From NCBI GenBank assembly GCA_001051155.2, contig JYIP02000001.1:3534001-3598000 (forward strand): DNA of 64,000 bases, written 5' to 3'. The position numbers and the translations under genes are program-made. The notes under the pieces were generated by a model, which saw only the letters and a program-made list of their open reading frames with translations, was not told the DNA's origin and did not search any database. Positions within the stretch are counted from its first letter, which is position 1, and every line of letters starts with the position of its first letter. This DNA comes from Chrysoporthe austroafricana (taxonomy: Eukaryota > Ascomycota > Sordariomycetes > Diaporthales > Cryphonectriaceae). Shown here one piece after another: positions 42,846 to 53,554 of this stretch.

Positions 42846-43323
42846 TTAGTCCACGGTGACGCCCAGCTTCCGCAGCTCCACCTTGGCCATCTCGATCTCC
42901 CCCATGAGCTCCTTGTGGGCGTCGGGGCAGTCGTTAAACGTCAGCACGCCCCAGCCGAGGCGGGCGAGGAGGTACGCGCCGAAGGAGACGAGGACCCAGA
43001 ACGGCAGCTGTTCGCCGGACCGGCCGCGCGCCGGGCGTCAGCCTGTTATCGCTCCCAGGCGCGAGGGAGGAGATAGGGTCGGGAAGGGGGCGGTGGGTTT
43101 TGGGGGAGACATACCACGGGGACGATCTCGGTCTGGATGACAGACGGGAGGGGGATCAGCTGCAGGTAGAGGGAGAGGTAGAGCTGCGATTCGCCAGTCA
43201 GCAAGTCAGTCGGTTTCCCTTGTCCTCCGTCCCTCCCGCGGCGGGGTGGGTGTGGGTGGTCGGCGCGAGACGTACGGAGCTCACGAGGAGCGCGATCGAG
43301 ATGGTCTGCTGCGCGCGCGTCAT
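42846..43323 (-). CDS. dpm3: Dolichol-phosphate mannosyltransferase subunit 3
   Basis: Three short exons on minus, 43276-43323, 43115-43183 and 42846-43007, encode 92 aa; the introns are 92 and 107 nt. The protein begins MTRAQQTISIALLVSSLYLS and continues through a second hydrophobic segment, LPFWVLVSFGAYLLARLGWG. It ends with the conserved LTFNDCPDAHKELMGEIEMA and a charged tail, KVELRKLGVTVD. Length, two membrane helices and the FNDCPDAH motif all match DPM3. DPM3 anchors the catalytic subunit Dpm1 to the ER membrane. The complex makes dolichol-phosphate mannose, the donor for N-glycans, O-mannosylation and GPI anchors. Several genes in this window encode products that need those modifications. 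Splice sites are GTACGT/CGCAG and GTATGT/ACAG. Confidence 0.93.
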
Positions 43324-44047
43324 GGTGTCGTTGTCGTCTCAGTGCTGTCTGGGGCTCGCTCTCTCGAGACTGGGTATCAATTGGTGAGCAGGTAGGTGCC
43401 TCTTAGGAGGGAGGGTTCAAAACGAGACGGGCAAATGAGTGACGTGAAGGAAGTTGGATGCAATGTAGCGGTTGATGCGGTTGGGCGGGACGAGGGACGT
43501 CGCTTCTTCTCTGAGGACACGCACGATCAGCTGCTTGCCCCGTGCTCTGCGGTGGCCGTGGAGTCGCGCCGCCAGCAGCTGCACGGACAGGGGTCGCCCT
43601 TGATTCGGTGAGGTAAGCGTGCAGGGGGGTTGGTCGCCTCCTACGTACTAATTAACTATCCAGTGCCCTCCAAAAGCTGACTATCGCTTCCAAGCCTGAA
43701 GCAGTACAAGAGCAACAGCTTGCCATCTCCATCAAAACCTCTCCACCGTCAATTCAATGGAAAGTGTCTGTCAAACTTGCTATTAACTATGCACATGAGG
43801 CTGTCCAGGTGCCAGTCAGACTACAATGCTCATCAGCGGCGCCTCGAAGGGCTTTCCAGCCTTAGAAAGCTGGCAAGTCTCGTGATTAATTATCATAGCA
43901 TCTGGGTATCTAGTTCTAGTAGCTGCTCATTCTCATGCGTCCCCCGAGTAGGGACCCTCTTCCCATGACCAACATCTCGGACATCAAGGGCTCATACGCA
44001 GAATTCCCTGCTCATTGCACCTCGAAAGCGTCAAACTCCCCTCCCCC
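43324..44047. other. Gap between DPM3 and the MFS transporter gene
   Basis: About 0.7 kb between two minus-strand genes. It holds the DPM3 promoter, with no TATA box evident, and the 3' end of the transporter gene. Nothing else is recognised. Confidence 0.5.
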
Positions 44048-46015
44048 TTAGGGCGCGGGGCCAGCCACAAGCGGAGGAGCAGGCACGCTCGAGCGACGTC
44101 TCTCTCCGTCCCCTCCCACCCGCGCCCCCTTCTCCAGCTGGTTCTCCTCGTCGCTCGTGCTCGCGAACCCCGCGGCCGCCTCCTCCGCATCGTCGCCGGC
44201 ATACGCATATCTGCTGCCCGCCCTGATCCTCGCGCCGAACTTCCAGAACAGGAACGGGATTCCGCAGCAGGCCAGGGCCATGAAGAACAGGATCATGCTG
44301 GCCCACTGGTAGCCGCACGCGGCGTACATCTGCTCGGTGAACAGCACGACACCCGCGCCCCAGAAGCTGCGGATGAACGTCTTGGCCGCCAGGGCGCTCG
44401 CCGCCTGGTGCTGGTAGCTGTCGACCAGGTAGTTGTTGGCGGCGTTGTACAGGAAGATGAAGCCGAAGCCCACGGGGAGGCCGCCGATCGCGGGGCCGAT
44501 CCAGTGCACGTCCGGGTAGGACGTCCACGAGAAGATGAGCAGCCCGATCGGGATGAACCAGCAGCTACACATCATGGGGATGAGGCGGTACTCGGCTGGG
44601 GGCTTGCCGTTGAAGCGGGCCGTGACCTTGAGGTAGTGCTTGTTGACAAAGGGGGCACAGCAGGCGGAGGCGATGACACCAATGGCGAGGGGAATCTGCG
44701 GGGACGTCGGTCAGTTATTTGTGCTGCAGGAGGACAGACATAGCTACGACAGTAGCAAGCAGGACGGGGCAAGACTTACAAACATGAGACCCGTACTGCC
44801 CGCGCTCCAACCCTTGCCCCCCTGGTAGACAATCGGGAATGCAATGAAAAACATGTAGAGAAGACCGTAGAGAACGGACATGTAGAGCGAGATCAAGAAG
44901 ACGATCAGCTCCTGGAAGAGGAGCTGTAGCGGCCTGATCAGGAAGATGGTCAATCTCTCGGAGAGCGGACGGAGATCCAGATCCTGCTCCGTGACGTGCT
45001 CGTCCGATCCAGTCTCCTTCCGCAGCTTCTTGGCCCGCCGCGCGAGGATGGTAGGGGCATACGTCTCAGGTACGGTAAATGTGATGAGCACCCACACGAC
45101 GAAAGCGAGGATCAGCTGGATCCAGTACAGCCATCGCCAACCAGCCGCGTCGCTCAAGAAGCCGCCGGCAAGTGGACCGATTGCAGGCCCGATGAAAGGT
45201 GCAGCAGAGAATGCTGCCATGGGTACACCACGCTCCTCGTTCCGCCACAGATCAGCCAGAGTGCCGCCGACGAGCGTCATGGGGGCAGAGAATGCGATCC
45301 CGTCGATGGCGCGGCAGACGATGAGCGTGCCTATGTTCTTTGCCAAAGCCTCGGGGATGATGAACACCACGGCAATCAGCAAAGTACTCCCGTAGATAAT
45401 CCTACGACCATAAATCTCGGACAGCGGAGCAAATATGACCGGCCCGACGCCAAAGCCCACGACGAACACAGTGATCGTCAGAAGGGCGACCTCCTCGCTC
45501 ACATCGAAGGTCTCCTCGACACCCTTGAGGTCGGCAGTGATGACGGACGAGGCGAACGCGACGACAAAACACGTTATGGCGACGACCATCGTGCAGTACC
45601 ATTTGTAGAGCTTCGACCAGTTCTTGGGGTTTTCGCGGTCGTCCGGTATGAACGTCACAAGCTTGTAGTTTTTCTCCTTGCCATCGGAGCCGATCGTCAC
45701 GGGACCCTGGATCTCACCACTTGGGTCTTCGGTGGTGAACTCCTGGAAGTTGGCATTCTGCGAAAGTGTCCGATAGGGAAGGGAATCGGGATCGAGGTTG
45801 GGATCCCGGTGCATCTCTTTCGTGGACTGCCTGGATAACTGACGACTGAAGGAACCAGAGCGAGGCCGCTGGTTGGCGGAACTGCGGCGGCCATGTCTGG
45901 GGATGACAGATTGGAAGACGGGGCTCCTATCCTCATTGCCGTCGCTGTCACTCCCAGCTATTGTGGGCGAGGAGGGGCGGGTCTGGTCTTCCGGTTGTGG
46001 AACTTCGTGATCCAT
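44048..46015 (-). CDS. MFS transporter, DHA1 (drug:H+ antiporter-1) family
   Basis: Exons 44780-46015 and 44048-44695 (84-nt intron) encode 627 aa. A hydrophilic, Ser/Arg-rich N-terminus of about 165 residues ends in [19 protein letters not shown], the usual entry to helix 1 in fungal DHA1 transporters. [19 protein letters not shown] is the inter-helix 2-3 motif [21 protein letters not shown] is the antiporter motif C in helix 5. Twelve membrane helices can be placed, with a charged loop ([19 protein letters not shown]) between the two halves and a charged C-terminal tail containing [12 protein letters not shown]. Close family members export fungicides, polyamines or other small organic compounds from the plasma membrane using the proton gradient. 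The substrate here is unknown. The ATG at 46015 is the first in frame after a stop-rich leader. Confidence 0.92.
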
Positions 46016-46119
46016 GACGACTAAATGGAAAGCGAAAATGCGAAATCGGCACAAATAAACAATCACACGCTCGCACCAGAAACGCCATGTGCAACTGCAC
46101 ATGGAGGGAAGCCATCTGC

Positions 46120-46126
46120 ATTTATA
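46120..46126 (-). promoter_or_regulatory. TATA box of the MFS transporter gene
   Basis: The plus strand ATTTATA reads TATAAAT on minus, 105-111 bases upstream of the ATG at 46015. TATA-type promoters are common in inducible transporter genes. Confidence 0.5.
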
Positions 46127-47580
46127 CTTGAATGGCAGCACTTTTCGATTCATGCCAGCCACTGCTCGCGCTTTCGACTTGAGGCCCGGAACGCGACACG
46201 CGAGGTACTAGCCCAACCGGCTTACTAGTGGGTCCCGCGATGGATTCTGTTTCCAGCCCAGGAGGCTCCTATCCCGGGGAAAACTGTCATTGCAGTGAAG
46301 AACACAGAGTATGGTGTTGTGATAGATGATTTTCTCGTTTGTTCTCAAAGGAAACTTGCCAGAAGCCACTGTGCACAGCTGCTGTCACAGATCAAAATGG
46401 GTCGTGGTGGAAGGTCTTTCGACCTTTATGACGGGAGGGCTTACGATGACTTCGTGCAAGGGGTGTGTCCACGGCCCGCACTTGCAGGGTCCGCTCCTCG
46501 TGGAACCCCTGTTCCCCACCATCTCTGGCCGGTCTTATCGAGAAATGTCTAGAGAACAGACGCAAGTAGATGACGACGTGTCGTGTGAGTGAACGCACTT
46601 CAACGGCTCTTGCCCACTGCTGCGAGAGATGGCCGACGTCCCTACTGAGGTTCAGATTCTGACAAGGTGGCGAAAAGTTCAATGGGAAAGGATACATTCC
46701 CAAGCGTACACGTAGATAATAGGGGCTCTCCGGGGCCGGATGTGTGTCGTTATCCACCATGACGAGTGGGCCTTGGCGTCAAAACTTTATTGTATCTGGC
46801 ATGTCCGTGTGGTCTGCGTATCTGGTAGTCCAGGAACGGCTCTGCCGTGGCGACTTCGGAAAAAAAAGCGGAACGGAGCGGAAAATGCGGGAACTGCGGA
46901 CCGGGCGGAGCTGAATCGGCGAGTGCTGATCTAGAACACGATAACGTGAACAATCTCGAGACATGGATCGGTGGGACCTAAAAATCCTTAACCGTAGACT
47001 ACATCGAGATCGATGGCAAAGTATCCTCTTGAATGAGAGAACGAACCGCTAAGTCTTCGACACTGCCGACACGCAAACGCCGCCGACGCTACCGTCGTCG
47101 AGCCTCCGGGTTCCACGACGCGCTCAAATGCGGTGCGGATCCAGACTGTGACGGTCCGAACGACGATGGCATGAGTGGATGTGAGCCTCGATAGAAGCAC
47201 CGAATGAGCCATTCCAGGCTTTGATGCCCAAGCACGGCATAGAAGTGCAAGGCCGAGCTGTGTTCAGAGGACAAACGTCTATCGAGGTCCTAGTCCACCG
47301 CGTCAACGTCTCGACATCGGGCCAGCACGGTAGAATGCAACCTTCGGCAGGGCATTCGCGGATGTTCCTCTGCATGAACTGCTCCTTACAGGTGATGGTA
47401 TCAGCGAGAGGATAACATACCCGACCGGGTTGACGTTTCACACTTTTCGACAGAGGGGCCTGATGGGGATCGACGTGGACAAGCTGGGTCGCTGCTCATC
47501 AAGTAGACCCATTTCTGTTGACACATCTAGTACCCGACATGACGACGTCTCACGTGCAGCCTCCTGCATGCGCCCATGCA

Positions 47581-47604
47581 GGCACTGGCAGGCACTGGCA
47601 GGCA
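47581..47604. repeat. Short tandem repeat GGCACTGGCA x2.4
   Basis: Two full decamers and a GGCA remainder in non-coding DNA. Confidence 0.65.
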
Positions 47605-49103
47605 AAGCGATAGAATATCCCGCTCTGCTCCCGATGCAGGGGTGGCAGCCACAGCTCCTTGTAGCTGACATGGGAGGCTGAACCAGTTTGCTGTGTGCTG
47701 TCGCGTACGGCGTCCTTCTGCTGGCCCACCTCCTCTTGTCAGTAGTTAACGTTCATCTGTGCTATCTGGCACGATGAGATGGGGGCACCTAATTTCCCTG
47801 CGACCTTGAAACCCAAGAAGGTGTGGTTACGCCGCGGACTCCTTGCCACATGGTTGTCGTAACCACCAGAACTGATAGATTTCGCCTACGATCCCCTCGG
47901 TGAGCCAGACCGCCGCTTGAACTCTTGCTCCCGTGTACGTCCGCGGACACGGTACCGTGAGCATGGCTGCTGCACAACACCGCAACCAGCCATAATGGCG
48001 ACTTCAAGTGATTCATCTCGAGCTGTTGACCAGGTATGTTCGCACGACCTTCGCCTTAGGCTTGGGCGGGTTCGCCCCGTCGCAAAGCTAGGCGTGAGCC
48101 GTGAGAAGAGACGCCGCGTGTCCGGGAGGATGCGCCTACGGCTCTTTCCGGGGCCCTCGAATGACGGAGCAACAGCGCTGTCGTCCTCATGCGGACGTCG
48201 TCTTGGGCGAATCTCGGACACGAGGTTTGTCGTCGTTCTTAAAAGGGCTCTTAACACTTCGTACCCGTCTCGACGGCTCGGTATGGTGGTGGTCTGACTG
48301 GGGATACATTCCTTATGTAAGCGTCTTTGGCAGCGAGGACAGGATGACGTCACAGTCACTTCGAAGCCGCGGCGATCGTCGCGGGTGCTGAAACTTCGCT
48401 ATGCACCATGAAGTTGGCGACAGTCAGGTTCACCTGTCTCGGCGTTGCGATCCGCGAGGACCATAAGCGAGGAGCTGCTCTCTCGCCGAATGAATGGCCT
48501 CTTCCTGGCCTCAGGGTCTCGGATCCTTGAGGCGCAGCTCACACCCATGGTCGTTCTAAGACCCTGCGTGCCTGCGTGGCTTGTCTCGAGGGCCTGCGGT
48601 TTGAGCTCCCGAGGTCCCGAGATCACGTCTAGCAGCTCAGTCGCTCTTTCTTTGGTTCCTTGATCAACAAGATCCAGTCTCTTCCTGCAAAAGGCCGGAA
48701 AGCGCATCCTCAGCGGGTGCTTACCAGGTTGCCAGGCTTGAGACTTCCAGTCAAGCATGCCTGCGGCTGCCGTCGTCCCGAGCGTGTGCCTACCTGAATC
48801 CTCATCGCCAGGCTACGCCTTCCCTGCGTCTCACAATAATGGGGCATCTCCAGGTTGTCATGGAAAGACCGACTCACAGGGCAGGAAGAAGCTTTCTGCC
48901 TGTGATGCTCAGTCAGCCGTTCATACTCTTACCCTGCTTTCGTGATTGACAAAGTTTCGACTTGTTGCGCCAGGACCTGCCAGTCAACTTGTCGTCCAGC
49001 TGATCCAGACCTACATCACATCGTACAGAACCACCAGCATCCAGCCTCAAGATCTGATCGACGAGGGAATCCAATCGCTCGACTTCCTGTGCCGACAATC
49101 AAG

Positions 49104-49688
49104 ATGCAGATCACCAGCATTCTCGCCGCCGCGGCCGTCTTCGCTGCCCCGGCTCTTGCCCAGTCAGCCAGTACAACCGGAGCTCCCACGACTAGCGCCT
49201 CAACGACGACTACAACCAGCCTCACGAGCCTGGTGAGCCAGCTGCCCTCGTGCGCCGTAGATTGCCTCGAAAACTCCGCCAAGATCGTCAACTGCACCGC
49301 CTCGGACCTGCCCTGCCTGTGCGGAAAGTCGTCCCAGTTCGCCGCCGCGATCGGCCCGTGTATCCTAACCAGCGAGTGCTCGAGCAGCGACCAGAACAGT
49401 GAGTCCCGCGGCCTCCCCTGCCTCCAGTCGTTGATTGTTGCGGTTGGCATGTGCCTGACATGGGAGATCTATTGCACAGAGCTCATCTCCACCGCCGAGG
49501 CCATCTGCAATGACATTAGCTCGTCGAACTCGTCTCAGATCGCCGCCGCCTCCAGCTACGTCGCCGGGGCTGTCGCCAGCGAGACTGCTTCCGCGGCCAG
49601 TGACAACCTGGCAGTGCCGACCAGGGCGCCTGTCGCGGGTCTGGGTGTCATAGGTGCCGCCGCTGCTCTTGCTGTTCTAGCTCTGTAA
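49104..49688 (+). CDS. CFEM-domain GPI-anchored surface protein
   Basis: Exons 49104-49398 and 49480-49688 encode 167 aa. MQITSILAAAAVFAAPALAQ is the signal peptide, followed by a short Ser/Thr spacer. The CFEM domain contains eight cysteines in the expected order: PSCAVDC, NCTASDLPCLC, GPC, SEC and AIC. The aspartate before PCLC (ASDLPC) is the position that binds haem iron in characterised CFEM proteins. A Ser/Ala-rich stalk and the tail GLGVIGAAAALAVLAL indicate a GPI anchor. The 81-nt intron splits the domain between the seventh and eighth cysteine. It has no in-frame stop, so an unspliced reading would insert 27 residues there. CFEM proteins take part in haem or iron uptake, adhesion and host interaction. 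Confidence 0.92.
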   Translation: MQITSILAAAAVFAAPALAQSASTTGAPTTSASTTTTTSLTSLVSQLPSCAVDCLENSAKIVNCTASDLPCLCGKSSQFAAAIGPCILTSECSSSDQNSESRGLPCLQSLIVAVGMCLTWEIYCTELISTAEAICNDISSSNSSQIAAASSYVAGAVASETASAASDNLAVPTRAPVAGLGVIGAAAALAVLAL

Positions 49689-50163
49689 TAGTTAGCAGCG
49701 CAGGAGAACCGAGCCGATGCTTGCAAAATTCACTTGTTTTGGTGATGCATTCTCAACATTCGTCGATACTAGGGGCCCGGCTAGGTTTCCTCTAATTTAG
49801 GAAGCGGGTACGCGGGGGTGGGACACTGCTTTGAGCTTTACTTATGGCTATTTTCCGTGTACAAATGTGGCGCTTTCGGAAGACGGAAGGATATACCCAT
49901 GGTACTTCGCTAATATTGAAACCTGACGGAGATCGATAGTCTCCTAGTGGTAGATATCTGCACGAGACGCAAACGCATAATTTCTGCTGAAGTGACACTG
50001 TCCTCGATGCAATCTGCCTGAATATCGGATGACACGCGAGAACAATACACCCCACTGTCAAGCCTAGTATTTTTCATCCGGCACACGGCGCAGAAACACC
50101 ATTATAGATCCAGATCTTATTATCTTCCCGCATTATCCAAACTTATCAGGATGTGTGCCATAT
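49689..50163. other. Short convergent gap
   Basis: About 0.48 kb between the stops of the CFEM gene and the Ser/Thr-rich protein gene. No gene or repeat is present. Confidence 0.6.
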
Positions 50164-50694
50164 TCACAGTCCAATCCATCCTAGCACACCAGCCCCCATT
50201 GCCATCACAAGCGCAACCTTGCTTCCCTCCCCGGCGCCCCTGGCCATCGCAGCACTACTGCCCGCTGAAGTTGTGGCGCTCGCCGCGGTGGAGGTCGCCG
50301 CGGTGGTAGCGCTTGTCCCTTCGGATAGGCTAGCCGTCGTGCCGCTCGGCTGGATATCGGTGGTCGTAGATGCGACGGAAGACAGGGGCCCGCCGGGGTT
50401 GGTGGAGGTGGAGGCGGCAGAGGAGGACCCAGCGGTCTCCGTGGTCGTGGTCAAGGCCGTGTCAGTCCCGGAGGCGGAGGAGGAGGAGTCGGTCAGCGTG
50501 GTCGGGTTGGACGCCGTGGAGGAGGCGGACACGATGACAGTATCCGTGGGCGTCGACGTCTCCGAGGTGGGCTCGGTGAAGCCGACGACGGTGTCGGTGG
50601 AGAGGGGGTCGGAGACGATCCGGGGGATGTGCCAACTGGCCAGGGTGGCGGCGGGGAGGGCCAGCAGGAGGCCTAGGACGGATCTGGCGTGCAT
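50164..50694 (-). CDS. Ser/Thr-rich secreted protein with GPI-type C-terminus
   Basis: A single exon encodes 176 aa. MHARSVLGLLLALPAATLAS is a signal peptide. Residues 30-145 are almost entirely Ser, Thr, Ala, Val and Gly and should be densely O-mannosylated. There are no cysteines in the mature part. The end, ARGAGEGSKVALVMAMGAGVLGWIGL, gives a small-residue cleavage zone and a hydrophobic tail typical of GPI anchoring. It is convergent with the CFEM gene 0.48 kb away, so two GPI proteins lie side by side. No enzymatic function can be inferred. Confidence 0.78.
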   Translation of the reverse strand: MHARSVLGLLLALPAATLASWHIPRIVSDPLSTDTVVGFTEPTSETSTPTDTVIVSASSTASNPTTLTDSSSSASGTDTALTTTTETAGSSSAASTSTNPGGPLSSVASTTTDIQPSGTTASLSEGTSATTAATSTAASATTSAGSSAAMARGAGEGSKVALVMAMGAGVLGWIGL

Positions 50695-52354
50695 TGTGAT
50701 GATGCGCTTATGTGTGCGTGCGCGCGTGTCTTTATCTTTCTGAGGTGCACTGGAGGGATTCTTTGATCAGGCTGAGCTGTTGTGCGCGTCGTAGATATTG
50801 CTTGCCGTCTTCCCAGTTGATTGTGACGTTGATCAACGTGTCTTTAGATAGCTCGCAAGATTAATCTTACACTTGATCGAGCACGACACCGGTGAGGAGA
50901 GTTTGCACAAACAGCACGCCACATTCGAAACACTTCACGATGAGGGGAAGGGTGGACCTGCAGCCTATATAACGTGTAAAGGCGGCGACGACGCCCGGCC
51001 CGCCTCGTTGCACAGCCTCGAGGATTCTCGCCTCGAGTTTCCCCGCGGGCGCGGTCCACTGCAGCGTTACATGGGCACGAAAAAGAAAAGAAAGCCACCT
51101 TCCAGAATCCGCCTGGGGCAAGGCGAAAAGGGCGGGCATCAGCTGTGAAGCTGTCCCCAAGATCCACGGTACGGACGTCATTCTATATAGTGCTCGCGCC
51201 GTAAATATATGCACCGTGTCCCGAGGGCGCCCCGTGTGTGGTAGATCAACAGTGCGAGATGCTGTCATAAGGTTGGACGCTGCGGCGCCGGCATGGGAAT
51301 CTGGGGAACGGTGCAGCGGCGGTGGGGTGACCACGGGGTGGCGGATGGCGATCCCCTGTGGGGGCCTGTCCAGTGGTGGTGCTACAAGGGTGCAGGGGCC
51401 CCCGGGTCCATTCTCGTTGTAGTATTTGCCTCGCCAGCTGCCTCTCTCGTCTGCAAGATGGCCGCGCCCCGCAAGATCAACACCCGAGAGTGTGGAAGAG
51501 AACGGCTTTCATATGTCATAGTGTCGATTCAGCGGGGCTTGCTCTGATTTTACCGACTGCAACTTTGTGACTAATCATCAGTAGTGGACTTGGCTGATCA
51601 ACAAGCACTATGAATATGTATATTCGAACATGTCCTCGTGGCGGTAATTCGTTGTACTACGCTGAATCATAGCACCACAAACCTTCGGAGATAGACGCAG
51701 AGAAGCCTCCATCGGCATCGATCTAGTCAATCAAATAAGATCTTGTTATTGGATGCCCTGGCCTCATCATCTCCTGAGGATCACACCAGGGTCGATCCAT
51801 GGCGGTGACAGCCCAGTCCTTATCAAACAGCCGAATAGTGCAACTGTGGTATTTATTCAACCAGGCATCATAGGCCCTAGGTATCTCGAGGACAAAGTCT
51901 GACTATCCGTCTCTTGTACGGACATACATCGGTGTCCGGGCCTGTTCTTGTTTCACAGAGTACATCAACACACATCCGAAGGCGCGCCCAGGTATCCCGA
52001 CTTATTTCATTCTCGGAGGTCCCCATAATCCCTTCTCGGAACTCTTGATGGACGCTTCCGCGTGATGATGATCTCGCGGGTATACTTACTCTAGCTGACT
52101 TTACCATTGTTGCTATCACATCCACGCATCCGTGATCTGGATCTGGTGGTGGTAGTAGATAAGAGATTGGAGCGCCCAGTCAATTGAAGGAGTACTGTCA
52201 GAGTCGTGGTCGGTCTTTCACTACAAGATGTATCCTGGGTAAAAAGCAAATCACAAACTTGAAGATCTGAAGGCTATTGGCCAGAGTATGCCCGTGGTGT
52301 GGCTTGTGCCATTCTTCTCCGCCGCGGATGGTTCCGCAAATCATATCACCCACT
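50695..52354. other. Intergenic region upstream of the Ser/Thr-rich protein gene
   Basis: The 1.7 kb holds that gene's promoter (a TATATAA at 50966-50972 lies about 270 bases upstream of its ATG). The right end is the 3' side of the MetX-like gene. Frames at 50844-51167 and 50867-51334 show no domain. Confidence 0.45.
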
Positions 52355-53554
52355 CTACGGGAATGTTCCATCCGCCAAGAAGATTCTCAGTTTCTCATCC
52401 AGCCATGCCAGATCCGGCTTGCTGGTTCCAGGCCCTCCAGCCCTAGGTAAGAGGGAGGTCAACAAAATTATCCATTAGCGGAGACATTGTTACAAAACTC
52501 ACCAGTGGCCCCATATCGAAGGGAACGGAATACATTTGCCAACACCTTCCGACATAGACTTGACCTCATATTCGGAGTCCTCGGGGGGGAAGTACAAATC
52601 TGTCTTGCCTGGTAGGACTAGTGTCTTGGCCTTGATACTCTTCATCGACAACTCAAAGTTTTTGTTGTATGGCTCCTGATCGGAGCAGTCTCCAGCTTGC
52701 CAGGTGTGCAGCATCACAAGCATGTTCTCGGGATCTTTAAACACGTTTTGTCAGTGATCTCGCCTCGCTCTCGAGCTCGGCGTCGGAAAGCAAAATAGCA
52801 TACCTTTGGAGCATGCCCAGCCCTCCCAGAACTTTACCATGAAATCTTCCAGGTCCTTGAAGCCCAAAGTCTCATACAACTTCTCTCGGTAGAAAGCCTG
52901 GCTGAAGCCCCAGCCCGCATACACTCTGCCCAGCGCCCTCAGACCCTTGTCCTTCTCTTCTGCCGTCCAGTTTCTGTACCTGCCGTCAGACTTCTCTCCG
53001 GCGCAGATGCCCCCCGAGGCCGCTCCTTTCCCCGCGAGCAGAGCGCTCTTTACCCCCTCGAGGAAGACCTGGTTGTGCAGGCTCGTCCGCGCGGCCCCGC
53101 AGAACGGGATGCCCAGGTCCATGAAGTCGGGATACTGCGTCAGCCACTGGTACGTCTGCCCGGCGCCCATGCTCCAGCCTAGCACCGCGCGCGCGTGCTT
53201 GACACCGAGGCCTTCGGTGATGAGCTTGTACTGGGCTGTGACGTTGTCCTTGAAGGTGACGTCCGGGAACGGCTTGTCCTTCGGCAGATGCGGCATGTTC
53301 GTCGGGCTCGAGGACTGCCCGTTCCCGAAGAGAGCGGTGATGATGATGTAGTACTTCTCTGGACTGAGAGTCTTGTCGGGGCCGATGAGCCACTCATTGT
53401 CGGCAATGAGGCCGGAATACCATGTTGGGTAGATGACGGCCGGGGACGAGGGGTCGCCGAAGGTCTTGTAGGCAATGAAAGCCTTGGGCAGGACCTCGCC
53501 CGAGACGAGCGGAAAGTCGCCCAGGGCGAAGGTGTTTACTTCTGGGTCAGTCAT
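52355..53554 (-). CDS. MetX/homoserine acetyltransferase-like alpha/beta-hydrolase
   Basis: Exons 52804-53554, 52503-52734 and 52355-52442 on minus encode 356 aa. The nucleophile elbow is LGWSMGAGQTYQW with Ser128. The acid and histidine of the triad are likely Asp296 (GKTDLYFPPED) and His327 (WGHWAGGPG). The N-terminal segment AFIAYKTFGDPSSPAVIYPTWYSG follows the homoserine O-acetyltransferase fold. True fungal Met2-type enzymes are considerably longer, and this short form is common in ascomycetes as a separate acyltransferase/hydrolase family of unclear substrate. No targeting peptide is present, so it is probably cytosolic. Splicing at both introns restores conserved tryptophan and aspartate codons at the junctions, which supports the model. 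Confidence 0.88.

Larger units (their letters stand above)
46016..49103. other. 3.1 kb gap between the MFS transporter and CFEM genes
   Basis: A divergent gap. The transporter's TATA box lies at the left end and a short GGCACTGGCA repeat at 47581. Overlapping frames at 47886-48359 (minus) and 47917-48297 (plus) are arginine-rich products of GC-rich DNA, with no domain. No transposon ends, tRNA or structured RNA were found by eye. Confidence 0.45.

Noticed and set aside
47886..48359. 157-codon minus-strand frame with an overlapping plus-strand frame
   Set aside because: Both products are Arg/Ser-rich, with no domain and no spliced partner.
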